Assembly: GCA_026390245.1 (NCBI GenBank) | Contig: JAPLGI010000065.1 | Span: forward strand, 1 to 6,991 | Reading direction: 5' to 3' | DNA: 6,991 bases | Source of the DNA: Caldisericota bacterium | Lineage (GTDB): Bacteria > Caldisericota > Caldisericia > Cryosericales > Cryosericaceae | Shown: piece after piece, positions 1 through 5,755 of the stretch | Position numbering within the stretch: the first letter of the stretch is position 1 | Layout: each line of letters starts with the position of its first letter | Made by a program: the position numbers and the translations under genes | The notes under the pieces: model-generated | What the model was told of the DNA's origin: nothing | Databases searched by the model: none | What the model saw: the letters and a program-made list of their open reading frames with translations, nothing else

Positions 1-40
1 GACACGGGTTCCTCCGAGTGGATGGATGGTGTGGGAGATT

Positions 41-412
41 TCACGTGGAAAAGGGGAGGCGGACGCCGGGCAGCAGTTTCTTGAGGGCGCGTACGAACGT
101 CTTGAACTCGTCGGTCGCGCTCGACTGACCAGAGGCAGTGACGCGCTTCACACCTGTATCCAGTGCGATGCGCCACAGCACAGGCTGATCTGGCTGCTGC
201 ACACAATCCCAGTTCCAGACGTCTGCCTTGTCGGCGGCACGCCAGAAACGCTTCCATGCTTCAAGGGACGGTTGAAACGCGAGCTGAGGCTCAGAGCCTG
301 CGCGCGCATACAGCGTCCCCGCTTCCCAGTGGACCGTAGCGGTCCGCGAGGTGCCACAGCCAAGCGCCACTTCCACAGTGACAGGCTCAGCCGGCTCAAT
401 AGCAAGAGTCAT
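41..412 (-). CDS. Small conserved hypothetical protein, Trp-rich
   Basis: This gene encodes a 123-residue protein of unknown function. The ATG at 412 is chosen because a strong SD (AAGGAGGA, 417-424) lies 4 nt upstream of it on the minus strand; the reading frame stays open upstream to a GTG at 463, but that start has no such support. There is no signal peptide and no membrane segment, so it is probably cytoplasmic. The N-terminal half looks like beta strands (residues 10-47). A helix and loop rich in tryptophan follow (W53, W57, W66, W68, W80), and then a strand-turn-strand and an amphipathic C-terminal helix with the lysine pair of RALKKLLPG. The pattern of an aromatic FW helix, then VWxW, then W-R/S-I/L-x-L, then a final helix resembles a family of short hypothetical proteins I have seen in many bacteria, but I cannot name it. 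It stands alone, with no partner gene in the window. Coding is likely; function is unknown. Confidence 0.8.
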   Translation of the reverse strand: MTLAIEPAEPVTVEVALGCGTSRTATVHWEAGTLYARAGSEPQLAFQPSLEAWKRFWRAADKADVWNWDCVQQPDQPVLWRIALDTGVKRVTASGQSSATDEFKTFVRALKKLLPGVRLPFST

Positions 413-547
413 ACAATCCTCCTTGCGGCCAAAGCGCTGTCCCACGGCAGCGGACGGCCACACGCACGACTTGGGGGTGCGATCGCCCGTGCACTCGGCA
501 GCTCAGAAGCCCCGTTCAGGACCTACTGACGCCCGTGCACCACACCA

Positions 548-553
548 AGTATA
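548..553 (-). promoter_or_regulatory. Candidate -10 box for the 41-412 gene
   Basis: On the minus strand the hexamer TATACT matches the sigma-70 -10 consensus at five of six positions. It lies about 135 nt upstream of the ATG at 412. The -35 region is poor: a T-run (TTTTTT) sits at the right distance but does not resemble TTGACA, and there is no extended -10 TG. It is the best promoter-like site upstream of this gene, but it may be a chance match. Confidence 0.3.
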
Positions 554-620
554 TCGGATTTGTGGCGCGAAAAAAGACACCGAGTTTCTTGCATGCACTG
601 TGGTTACACGGCGAAAGGAG

Positions 621-646
621 ATCGCCCGGCAGGGCAGCCGGGCGAT
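621..646 (-). terminator. Perfect 10-bp GC-rich hairpin, possible terminator
   Basis: ATCGCCCGGC (621-630) and GCCGGGCGAT (637-646) are exact reverse complements around a 6-nt loop, giving a very stable stem. Read on the minus strand, the stem is followed by CTCCTTT, a pyrimidine-rich but imperfect U tract; on the plus strand a purine-rich stretch follows. It is therefore a better terminator for the minus-strand operon ending at 956, although it lies about 310 nt past that stop. It sits between that operon and the candidate promoter of the next gene, which suits a transcription boundary. It could instead be a protein-binding palindrome. Confidence 0.4.
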
Positions 647-890
647 GTGGAGGGAGGAGAAGAGAGGAAGGCGGTCTGTGTCTTCCTTGTGTTGTCCTGT
701 TGGCCCATCTGCGACTTGGTGCTTGCCCACCAGGTCCTCAGTGTTCTGCAGCCACCTGTGCTACACGTCTCCCGGACCAACCGTACATGGCATTCTTCAC
801 TTTTTGCGCCATCATTCCTGCACCCTCTGTCATCCCCCTGAGTATGTCAGTGCATTACAAGGGGCGCTTCTGAGTGGCGTTTTGCCCCCC

Positions 891-904
891 GAACCCTCTG
901 GTTC
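891..904. other. Small hairpin just past the GNAT gene
   Basis: GAACC (891-895) and GGTTC (900-904) pair around a CTCT loop. Flanking C-runs (884-890) and G-runs (912-915) could lengthen the stem imperfectly. No U tract follows on either strand, so it is not a classical intrinsic terminator, but it could protect the 3' end of the minus-strand operon mRNA, whose last stop codon is about 50 nt away. Confidence 0.35.
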
Positions 905-955
905 AAGGTGAGGGGTGCTTCTGGCTCAGGTGGAAATCCAGCATGATCGTTGGTC

Positions 956-1522
956 TCAGTTTGACAACCCAGCAACCTCTCCTGGGACGATATCCATGAT
1001 GACCTCTTGCGCGATGCGCGCGCCATGTCGCACACCCCGGCGCCTCCCCACCTCGCGGAACCCGGCCTTCCGGTATGCGGCGATGGCTTGCTCGTTGAAG
1101 TCGTACACATGCAGGATGACATTGCCCAGTCCCAGGACGTCGAAGGCGTACGTCGCCAACAGGGCGACAGTCTCCGTCGCATACCCGAGGTTCCAGCAGT
1201 CCTTCTCGCCGATGATGAGCCCCAGTTCGGCTGTTCCTGCCGCGTGGTCGATGTCGAACAGCGAGCAGTCCCCCACAAGGCGCATGCCGCTGACCTCATG
1301 GATGTCAAAGTACACGCTGGCACCAGTGGCCTTGGCGACATTGCTGTCATACCACTCGTACTCGTTCTCGATGGAGACGCATGCCCCAGCGTCGGTCAGT
1401 CCGGCGTTGACCTCAGGGTCGCAGATCCACTTACAGTACGTCGGCACGTTTTCCCGCTGCTGTGGGGTCAGTGCAACTTTCGTGCCCTTGATAACAATTG
1501 GGATGACACTCATATCACGCAT
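956..1522 (-). CDS. GNAT family N-acetyltransferase (RimJ/RimL type)
   Basis: This 188-residue enzyme is predicted to transfer acetyl from acetyl-CoA to an amine; the substrate (protein N-terminus, small molecule or antibiotic) cannot be told. The acetyl-CoA-binding motif A is visible as LGLIIGEKDCWNLGYATE (about residues 100-117), with the WNxGYATE signature of the RimJ/RimL/SpeG branch. Motif B follows as FNEQAIAAYRKAGF (142-155). No membrane segment is present. The gene is coupled to the upstream iron-transporter gene: the ATG at 1522 overlaps that gene's TGA (1515-1517) in ATGCGTGA, and a second ATG at 1513 follows one base after the stop. Neither start has a clear SD, so translation probably depends on ribosomes arriving from the upstream gene; the shorter start (185 residues) is equally possible. 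It is the last gene of the minus-strand operon. The family is clear; its role is unknown. Confidence 0.9.
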   Translation of the reverse strand: MRDMSVIPIVIKGTKVALTPQQRENVPTYCKWICDPEVNAGLTDAGACVSIENEYEWYDSNVAKATGASVYFDIHEVSGMRLVGDCSLFDIDHAAGTAELGLIIGEKDCWNLGYATETVALLATYAFDVLGLGNVILHVYDFNEQAIAAYRKAGFREVGRRRGVRHGARIAQEVIMDIVPGEVAGLSN

Positions 1523-2597
1523 GGATGCCGAACACAGCCTGCACCACGCGGCCGAACGCGTAGGAAGCTGCTGCTGCGCCAAGACCGGTGATGACCATTT
1601 CGCGGATTTTGCGGCGGAAGGCGTTGCTGCCGGCCGTCAGCGTGATGATACTGGCGACCGTGGCAAGGGCGAGTCCGGCGAACAGTACGCTCAGGATCAG
1701 CGCCGTGAACGAATTGCGCGCGAAGAAGTAGGGGAGGACGGGAAACAGCAGTCCGATGACGTAGGCGGCGCCGGTGAACAGGGCACTGCGGATCTCGTTC
1801 ACTGAAGAGTGCTCGGTGAGGAGCCCGATCATCGCTTCTTTGTTCGATGCCAGCTTGCCAGTGATCTCGTCGGTCAGGTCTGTGGGCATTCCTGACCCGG
1901 TCAGCTTTTCAGCCAGTTCTGCCTGCGCCCGCTTTGGCGCAACACTGAAGAGGAGCTCTGTCTTTCGTCGGATACCTTCGTTGACCTGGCGCTGACTGCG
2001 GACCGAGACCCAGGTGCCGATCGCCATCGACAGCGCGCCTGCGAGGCCGACGACGAGGCCGCTGACGCCGACGACCTGCGGACGCGTCGGGTAGACGGCG
2101 GAAAGGCCGGTCACTGCGCCCAGCAGCTCGACGAGGCCGTCGTTCATGCCCATCACAAAATCGCGGACATTGTCCTTGGGCAGTGCGTTGAACTGCGATT
2201 CCAGCTCTTCCTCGTGGCCCAGCTCATCCTCGATGATGTGTGCGATTTCAGTCTTCTCGGCTTCTTCCAGGGTTGCGGAGTTGAGGAACTCGTAGTACGA
2301 GTCGACAGCAGTGGCCTCGGTGATTTCGAGGAGAGACAGGTAGCGCCGTGTCCCCAGGATTCGGCGCAGGAGTCGCGCCCAGGCAAACGAGAACCATGGT
2401 GGCTCCTTTGTCGTGATGCCACGCTTGAGAAGGAACGCGCGCCAAAAGGCCATGTGGACACTCTCGACGTGAGCCAGCTCCGCAAAGCGTGCACGCAGGC
2501 TTGGATCCTTCTCAAAGCCGGCCAGGTACGCATACAGGCGCGACGCTCCCCGCTCGTCGGCGTAGAAGCTCATTGCCTTGACTGTTTCATTGATCAT
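1515..2597 (-). CDS. Erythrin-VIT fusion: ferritin-like domain plus VIT1/CCC1 iron transporter
   Basis: This 360-residue membrane protein fuses a di-iron ferritin-like (rubrerythrin/erythrin) domain to a VIT1/CCC1 transporter domain, the architecture of MbfA-like proteins, which in alpha-proteobacteria export iron. The four-helix domain (about 5-137) shows the expected ligands: E15, the E45xxH48 pair, E94, and the E125xxH128 pair, with tyrosines seven residues after E15 and E94 (Y22, Y101). The VIT domain starts at residue 147 with GMNDGLVELLG, including the conserved aspartate D153, and has five predicted helices: about 148-168, 175-197, 272-293, 297-321 and 334-355. A charged loop (198-270) between helices 2 and 3 matches the cytoplasmic metal-binding loop of VIT1. 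Predicted role: oxidise or sense Fe2+ (possibly Mn2+) and move it across the cytoplasmic membrane. The start has a good SD (AAAGGAG, 2604-2610). It follows the DUF362 gene after a 68-nt gap that holds a strong palindrome, and it overlaps the GNAT gene. Confidence 0.93.
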   Translation of the reverse strand: MINETVKAMSFYADERGASRLYAYLAGFEKDPSLRARFAELAHVESVHMAFWRAFLLKRGITTKEPPWFSFAWARLLRRILGTRRYLSLLEITEATAVDSYYEFLNSATLEEAEKTEIAHIIEDELGHEEELESQFNALPKDNVRDFVMGMNDGLVELLGAVTGLSAVYPTRPQVVGVSGLVVGLAGALSMAIGTWVSVRSQRQVNEGIRRKTELLFSVAPKRAQAELAEKLTGSGMPTDLTDEITGKLASNKEAMIGLLTEHSSVNEIRSALFTGAAYVIGLLFPVLPYFFARNSFTALILSVLFAGLALATVASIITLTAGSNAFRRKIREMVITGLGAAAASYAFGRVVQAVFGIHA

Positions 2598-2622
2598 GGG
2601 CGACTCCTTTCATCTCAGGTTA

Positions 2623-2666
2623 AATTGTGAAGACCATGGTGCCTGACACCATCGGGGTTCACAATT
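2623..2666 (-). repeat. 44-nt palindromic element between DUF362 and VIT genes
   Basis: AATTGTGAA (2623-2631) and TTCACAATT (2658-2666) are perfect 9-bp inverted arms. Nested inside them, ATGGTG (2636-2641) and CACCAT (2647-2652) pair around a CCTGA loop, and two C-G pairs with one bulge lie between the two stems. The outer right arm reaches the first base of the DUF362 stop codon on the plus-strand count. On the minus transcript the hairpin is followed by TTAACC, too short a U tract for a strong terminator. It may be a partial terminator or an RNA-processing site that sets the DUF362:VIT ratio, or a REP-like mobile palindrome. Only one copy exists in this window. Confidence 0.6.
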
Positions 2667-3748
2667 CAGCGGTGGAACGTGTGGCGGAGGACAATTGCCT
2701 GCTCGGGGCACATTTCGTGGCAGCAGTAGCAGAGGACACAGGTCTGCCGATTGAACTGCGGGTATGGCGAAAGCTGGATGGCCTTTGCAGGACACCGCTG
2801 GGCGCAGATGTTGCACTTGACGCACTTGGATGTGTCGACCATGGGGATAGGGCGGTTGGAGGAGCCCGCGATGCGCTGGAACGTTGCTGCAATCACTACG
2901 ACGGCACCGCCCATGTAGCTGCGGGGCTTCCGGAATGGTGGCTGGATGGGAGTGAGGTCGCCGGCGACCAGCGAGCCGTCGGGGACAGGGACGACATGTG
3001 ACAGCGGAGTGAGTTTCCAGTCGATCCCCATCACGCGGCACATGGCCCAGTCCGCAAGGACAGGATCGTCCGCTACGATGACTGTCCTCAGGTGCCGCGG
3101 CCTTCCTGCGGAAGGTCCCTCGCCGTCCATGCCAAGGATGCCGTCCATGACCACGCGTTCGGGGATGGGGAGGGCTGCGTGGAGGTCCAGCAGACACCTG
3201 GCGAACTCGTCGCCGGACGGAATCATGTGGAGACCAGTGCGTTCGGCCTTGGGCGTGAGTCCGAACAGATTCTTGACCGCGCCCGTGATCAGCGTCAGGG
3301 AGTGGGTCTTCGCTTTTGGAAGGTTGAATAGGACCTTGCACTGCCACAGCAGGTCGGGCAAGGTGACCGGCCGGGGGCTCCGTGGACGGTCGAGATGGAT
3401 GCGTCCGAACCCGTACTGGTCCAGGTTGCAGATGGTGACTCGCTCGTCGCCCACGTATTCCTCAAGGCCGAAGTCGGCGGCCAGGCGCTCACTGGGGACG
3501 TGGTTGCCCGGAATGTCGCCGACGACAGCGCGCAGGCCATGGTCGAGCAGAAACCGGACGAAGGCGTGAATGAAGTGAGGGTTGGTCGTCAGGGCCCGTT
3601 CAGGCTCAGCTTCCTGAAGGATGTTGGGTTTGACGAGGACCGTGTCGCCGGGAGCAAGTCCGCCCAGAAGGAATTCCTGGCGGGCTGCAAAGACCTCAGT
3701 CAGTTGTTTTTCGTCGTAGTCGTCGAGCCTGTGGGTCCATGCCTGCAT
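2666..3748 (-). CDS. DUF362 domain protein with C-terminal 2x[4Fe-4S] ferredoxin domain
   Basis: This is a 360-residue iron-sulfur protein of a widespread family, common in anaerobes, whose reaction is not established. The DUF362 core covers about residues 10-290. Its hallmarks are VLVKPNIL (37-44), a VVGDIPG turn (75-81), LPKAKTH (143-149), TGAVKNLFG (155-163) and MDGILGMDGEGPSAG (201-215). The C-terminus carries two complete CxxCxxCxxxCP motifs: C309, C312, C315, C319 and C337, C340, C343, C347, with an extra C342. These should bind two [4Fe-4S] clusters for electron transfer. No signal or membrane segment is evident, so it is probably cytoplasmic. The ATG at 3748 has an SD (AGGAGGA, 3753-3759). 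It lies 48 nt after the MFS gene and 68 nt before the VIT gene and is probably co-transcribed with both. An iron-sulfur protein next to an iron transporter hints at an iron or redox theme, which is an inference. Confidence 0.93.
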   Translation of the reverse strand: MQAWTHRLDDYDEKQLTEVFAARQEFLLGGLAPGDTVLVKPNILQEAEPERALTTNPHFIHAFVRFLLDHGLRAVVGDIPGNHVPSERLAADFGLEEYVGDERVTICNLDQYGFGRIHLDRPRSPRPVTLPDLLWQCKVLFNLPKAKTHSLTLITGAVKNLFGLTPKAERTGLHMIPSGDEFARCLLDLHAALPIPERVVMDGILGMDGEGPSAGRPRHLRTVIVADDPVLADWAMCRVMGIDWKLTPLSHVVPVPDGSLVAGDLTPIQPPFRKPRSYMGGAVVVIAATFQRIAGSSNRPIPMVDTSKCVKCNICAQRCPAKAIQLSPYPQFNRQTCVLCYCCHEMCPEQAIVLRHTFHR

Positions 3749-3752
3749 GTGT

Positions 3753-3776
3753 TCCTCCTGTTCTGTATCAACAGGA
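3753..3776 (-). promoter_or_regulatory. Hairpin overlapping the SD of the DUF362 gene
   Basis: On the minus transcript TCCTGTT (3776-3770) pairs perfectly with AACAGGA (3762-3756) around a 7-nt loop. The downstream arm shares AGGA with the SD AGGAGGA (3759-3753), so folding would partly hide the ribosome site. The MFS stop codon lies about 20 nt upstream of the first arm, so ribosomes finishing the MFS gene could help open it. The stem is seen in the sequence; the regulatory effect is inferred. Confidence 0.4.
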
Positions 3777-3796
3777 TAGCTGCAGCAGCCTGTGAC

Positions 3797-4984
3797 TCAA
3801 CCCTGTTTTTGTGTAGGGACGGATGCGCCAGCGGCGCTGATCGCGTGGCGCGTCGGCAGCAGGAAGGCGAATACCACAAGAATAGCCGCGACGCCGATCA
3901 GCAGGTGATATGCTGACGTGATGCTGGTGTGCTGTGCCCACTGGCCCAGGATGATGACGACGACGCCGCCGACACCCCAGGACAGACCCATAATGGATGC
4001 CGAGACAAGGCCGCGGTGGTTCGTGACCAGTTCATGTGCAAAGACGATGTTGGAGCTCAGCGTGAAGCAGGCGAAGAAGCTCATGGCTGGGAACCAGAAG
4101 ATGCTGGTCGATCCTGTCAGGACAAACATCAGGAGTGTCACTGCCACGCCGGTCGCCCCGATGAGGTTGATCGTCCTGCGCCCGATATGGTCGGAGAGTT
4201 CGGCTCCGATGACGTTGGCAATCGCGCCCACCAGGGAACCGATTGCAAGGTAGACGCCGGCTTTGCCCGGTTGGAACCCGAGCTCCTGGAACAGCAGGGG
4301 CAGCAGGATGGTGACGCCGTTGAAAATCGTCGCAGTCAGCATGGCGTTGGCGACAAGCACAATGTATCCCTTGAAGGCAGGGCTGTCGGTCATGCGGCCG
4401 CCTTTGCCGGTTCTTTCGGCTCCTTCAGGGTATTCCTGCCGGGGGAGTGCGAAGGCCTGGAAGAACGCCAGTGCAATGCCGGGGATGGCCAGGAGCCAGA
4501 AGCGCTCGAAGTGCAGCAGTCCAAAGAGAGGAATGACCACCAGTGAGCCGACAAAAGAGCCCATCGACCCGCCAAAGTTGAAGACCGACATGAACCGGCC
4601 CTTGTTCGACACGGATAGCTGACTGGTACCGGCTGCTGCCTGTGGATGAAACATCGCAAGCGACAGGGCGATGGCGGTGAAGATGAGCAGGAGCCAGCCA
4701 AAGCTGCGGGCGAGCGGAAGCAGTGCCAGCGACACGGCGGCGAGGATGGAAGAAGTGACGATCAGTGCATTTGCATGGCGCATGCGGTCAGACAGCAAGC
4801 CGAAGACTGTCTGGACAAGGCCCGAGACGATTGGCAGGCTTGCCCCAAGAGCCGCCGCGGCGCCCAGAGAAAATCCCAGGCGAGTGCGGAAGACTGGAAC
4901 AAGAGGAGGGAGGAAGGCGGCGTACCATTCGACGACGAAGTGACCACCGGAAATTGCAAGCAATGCTTTTCGTATGCGGTTCAT
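3797..4984 (-). CDS. MFS exporter, fosmidomycin-resistance (Fsr)-like
   Basis: This 395-residue major facilitator protein has about 12 hydrophobic helices in two six-helix halves. Helix 1 begins GGHFVVEWY (13-21) with an acidic residue inside the membrane segment, followed by FLPPLVP. The loop between helices 2 and 3 has the motif-A-like GLLSDRM (62-68); the FHPQAAAG stretch (112-119) is characteristic of the Fsr subfamily. The second half repeats motif A as ELSDHIGRR (262-270). Fsr relatives expel fosmidomycin or other compounds by proton antiport, but the substrate here cannot be predicted. The ATG at 4984 is chosen for its SD-like GGGAGAGAG at suitable spacing; the frame extends to a TTG at 5020, but that codon lies inside a predicted terminator stem. 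It is the first gene of the minus operon, behind a strong promoter and a structured leader. Confidence 0.9.
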   Translation of the reverse strand: MNRIRKALLAISGGHFVVEWYAAFLPPLVPVFRTRLGFSLGAAAALGASLPIVSGLVQTVFGLLSDRMRHANALIVTSSILAAVSLALLPLARSFGWLLLIFTAIALSLAMFHPQAAAGTSQLSVSNKGRFMSVFNFGGSMGSFVGSLVVIPLFGLLHFERFWLLAIPGIALAFFQAFALPRQEYPEGAERTGKGGRMTDSPAFKGYIVLVANAMLTATIFNGVTILLPLLFQELGFQPGKAGVYLAIGSLVGAIANVIGAELSDHIGRRTINLIGATGVAVTLLMFVLTGSTSIFWFPAMSFFACFTLSSNIVFAHELVTNHRGLVSASIMGLSWGVGGVVVIILGQWAQHTSITSAYHLLIGVAAILVVFAFLLPTRHAISAAGASVPTQKQG

Positions 4985-5092
4985 GGTTCGACTCTCTCCC
5001 TGGATATGCGAAAAAGGCAACCTCGGAGCGAGCAGACGAGTCCGCCATGAACGCGAGCAATGTTCCGCGCGAGGCTACCTTCTTCTGTTATT
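4985..5092 (-). promoter_or_regulatory. Structured 5' leader of the MFS operon
   Basis: From the predicted start of transcription (about 5086) to the ATG at 4984 the leader is about 100 nt. It can fold into a closing helix of ten pairs, two of them G-U (5070-5079 with 5016-5025), enclosing two short hairpins: CGCG/CGCG around a 10-nt loop (5052-5069) and GCGGA/TCTGC around CTCG (5032-5045). The closing helix is followed directly by five U residues (5011-5015). It matches no riboswitch class I recognise. The MFS SD region lies just beyond the U run. Confidence 0.5.
5011..5079 (-). terminator. Predicted intrinsic terminator/attenuator in the MFS leader
   Basis: GGTAGCCTCG (5079-5070) pairs along its whole length with CGAGGTTGCC (5025-5016), counting two wobble pairs, and TTTTT follows at once (5015-5011). 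The enclosed 44 nt can form two smaller hairpins. Because it lies between a strong promoter and the MFS start, it would either end transcription early in a regulated way or end a discrete small RNA of roughly 75 nt. The long loop weakens it as a simple terminator, so confidence is moderate. Confidence 0.5.
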
Positions 5093-5120
5093 AGTATAGC
5101 AAACCTTCAGAATATGTCAA
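5093..5120 (-). promoter_or_regulatory. Strong sigma-70 promoter for the MFS operon
   Basis: On the minus strand a perfect -35 TTGACA (5120-5115) and a -10 TATACT (5098-5093) are separated by 16 bp, and the -10 is preceded by TGC, an extended -10 element. This is the best promoter in the window. It lies in the 261-bp gap between the upstream minus-strand gene (stop at 5246) and the MFS start, and predicts transcription from about 5086. Confidence 0.8.
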
Positions 5121-5245
5121 CTTCCGCAATATACCAGACTGAATGCTGCTCCCAGCCATTGATGACGCAGTATGCTGCATCCAGACTCCTGCCCGAACAC
5201 AGAGTGGAGGGCGTGGCAGTTCAGCGTTGACGATCCTGTCCCGGG

Positions 5246-5755
5246 TCACTCGTCCGTGCTGAACTTGTCCCCCGCAATCGCCTTGAGCAACCGCTGCAGG
5301 TCGCGCGGATTCGCATGGCCGTCGACCTGCAGGGAGACCTCGCCACTGGCCGTGATGAACATGAGCTTGTGAGGAGGCTCTCCAACTGTGCGTGTCCCGA
5401 AGCGGCCCGAAGGAGCTCCCTGCAGCAGGTTGATCCCCTCAATGTCGGCGTAGCGGAGCAAGCGTGCGGTGGGCAGTTCCGACAGGACGTCGGCAACCGT
5501 CATGCCGACATACCCGTCGACGAGTGCGAACGGTGCCTGCGCAGCGTACCACATCTGCTGAAAGCGGCTTGCCCCCTGACTTTTCGCGTCGATCGTTCTC
5601 GCCTCGCGAATTTGGCGAACCTTTGCCTGGTCGAATGGAGCAAGGACGACAACGGAGCTCGTCAGCAGCATGGTCAACTCGAGCGACTTGAAGGCGCCCT
5701 GCCGCTCAATCGCCTGACAGGCGAGTAGAACAGTCTCTCCTTCGGGGATGTCCAT
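5246..5755 (-). CDS. Hypothetical protein, possibly PH-like fold
   Basis: I do not recognise this 169-residue protein. It has no signal peptide or clear membrane helix. The N-terminal part (about 7-55) alternates strand-like segments, including LTMLLTSSVVVLAPF (27-41), then a charged helix. A middle section (60-105) contains an aromatic helix, MWYAAQAPFALVDGYVG, and the C-terminal part (about 105-160) has strands such as HKLMFITASGEVSLQVDG and ends in a helix with RDLQRLLKAI. Strands followed by a C-terminal helix recall bacterial PH-like (bPH) domains that gauge or bind membranes, but this is a guess from the pattern. Its ATG overlaps the stop of the upstream membrane-protein gene by one base (TGATG), with only a weak GAGG ahead, so the two are translationally coupled and probably act together at the membrane. 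Confidence 0.8.
   Translation of the reverse strand: MDIPEGETVLLACQAIERQGAFKSLELTMLLTSSVVVLAPFDQAKVRQIREARTIDAKSQGASRFQQMWYAAQAPFALVDGYVGMTVADVLSELPTARLLRYADIEGINLLQGAPSGRFGTRTVGEPPHKLMFITASGEVSLQVDGHANPRDLQRLLKAIAGDKFSTDE

Larger units (their letters stand above)
413..955. other. Gene-free region with hairpins and short repeats
   Basis: I find no convincing gene in these 543 bases. Open frames exist on both strands, but they have no good start signals, no recognisable protein character and unnatural composition (many Cys, Arg, Ser, Pro). The region holds a weak promoter candidate for the leftmost gene (548-553), a perfect 10-bp hairpin (621-646), a 5-bp hairpin GAACC/GGTTC with a 4-nt loop (891-904), and a 13-bp near-direct repeat AGGGGYGCTTCTG at 860-872 and 911-923. 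An 11-bp direct repeat CGCCCGTGCAC occurs at 484-494 and 530-540. It lies between the 3' end of the GNAT gene and the 5' end of the small hypothetical gene, so it probably contains the terminator of one unit and the promoter of the other. Confidence 0.6.

Noticed and set aside
484..540. 11-bp direct repeat CGCCCGTGCAC (484-494, 530-540) as the beginning of a CRISPR array or iteron set
   Set aside because: Only two copies, too short for a CRISPR repeat, and no further regular spacing; probably chance.
738..815. A 25-residue minus-strand mini-ORF starting ATGATG with GAGGG upstream
   Set aside because: Start and spacing are tolerable, but it is too short, and no conservation or composition argument can be made from one sequence.
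503..911. Several 75-186 residue open frames in the gene-free stretch
   Set aside because: Overlapping frames on both strands with high Cys/Ser/Pro content and no SD look like random GC-rich sequence.
915..1805. A 296-residue open frame on the plus strand
   Set aside because: It lies antisense to the clearly coding GNAT and VIT genes, crosses both, and has no SD or recognisable protein character.
2610..3347. A 245-residue minus-strand open frame rich in Pro, Arg and His
   Set aside because: It is an out-of-frame shadow of the DUF362 gene, whose frame carries two intact ferredoxin motifs.
3395..4546. Long plus-strand open frames opposite the DUF362 and MFS genes
   Set aside because: They mirror GC-rich coding sequence on the other strand; composition (Gln, Gly, Asp runs) is unnatural and no start signal is present.
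4982..5020. A TTG start at 5020 giving a 407-residue MFS protein
   Set aside because: The TTG sits in the predicted terminator stem without an SD, while the ATG at 4984 begins the normal family N-terminus.
4788..5060. A minus-strand frame beginning in the MFS leader (with an ATG at 5048), as a possible leader peptide
   Set aside because: No SD, and it runs about 200 nt out of frame into the MFS gene, unlike short attenuator peptides. It cannot be excluded that its first codons are translated.
4985..5092. The MFS leader as a known riboswitch (guanidine, NiCo, yybP-ykoY, preQ1)
   Set aside because: I could not find the conserved core sequences of these classes in it; only the overall architecture is suggestive.
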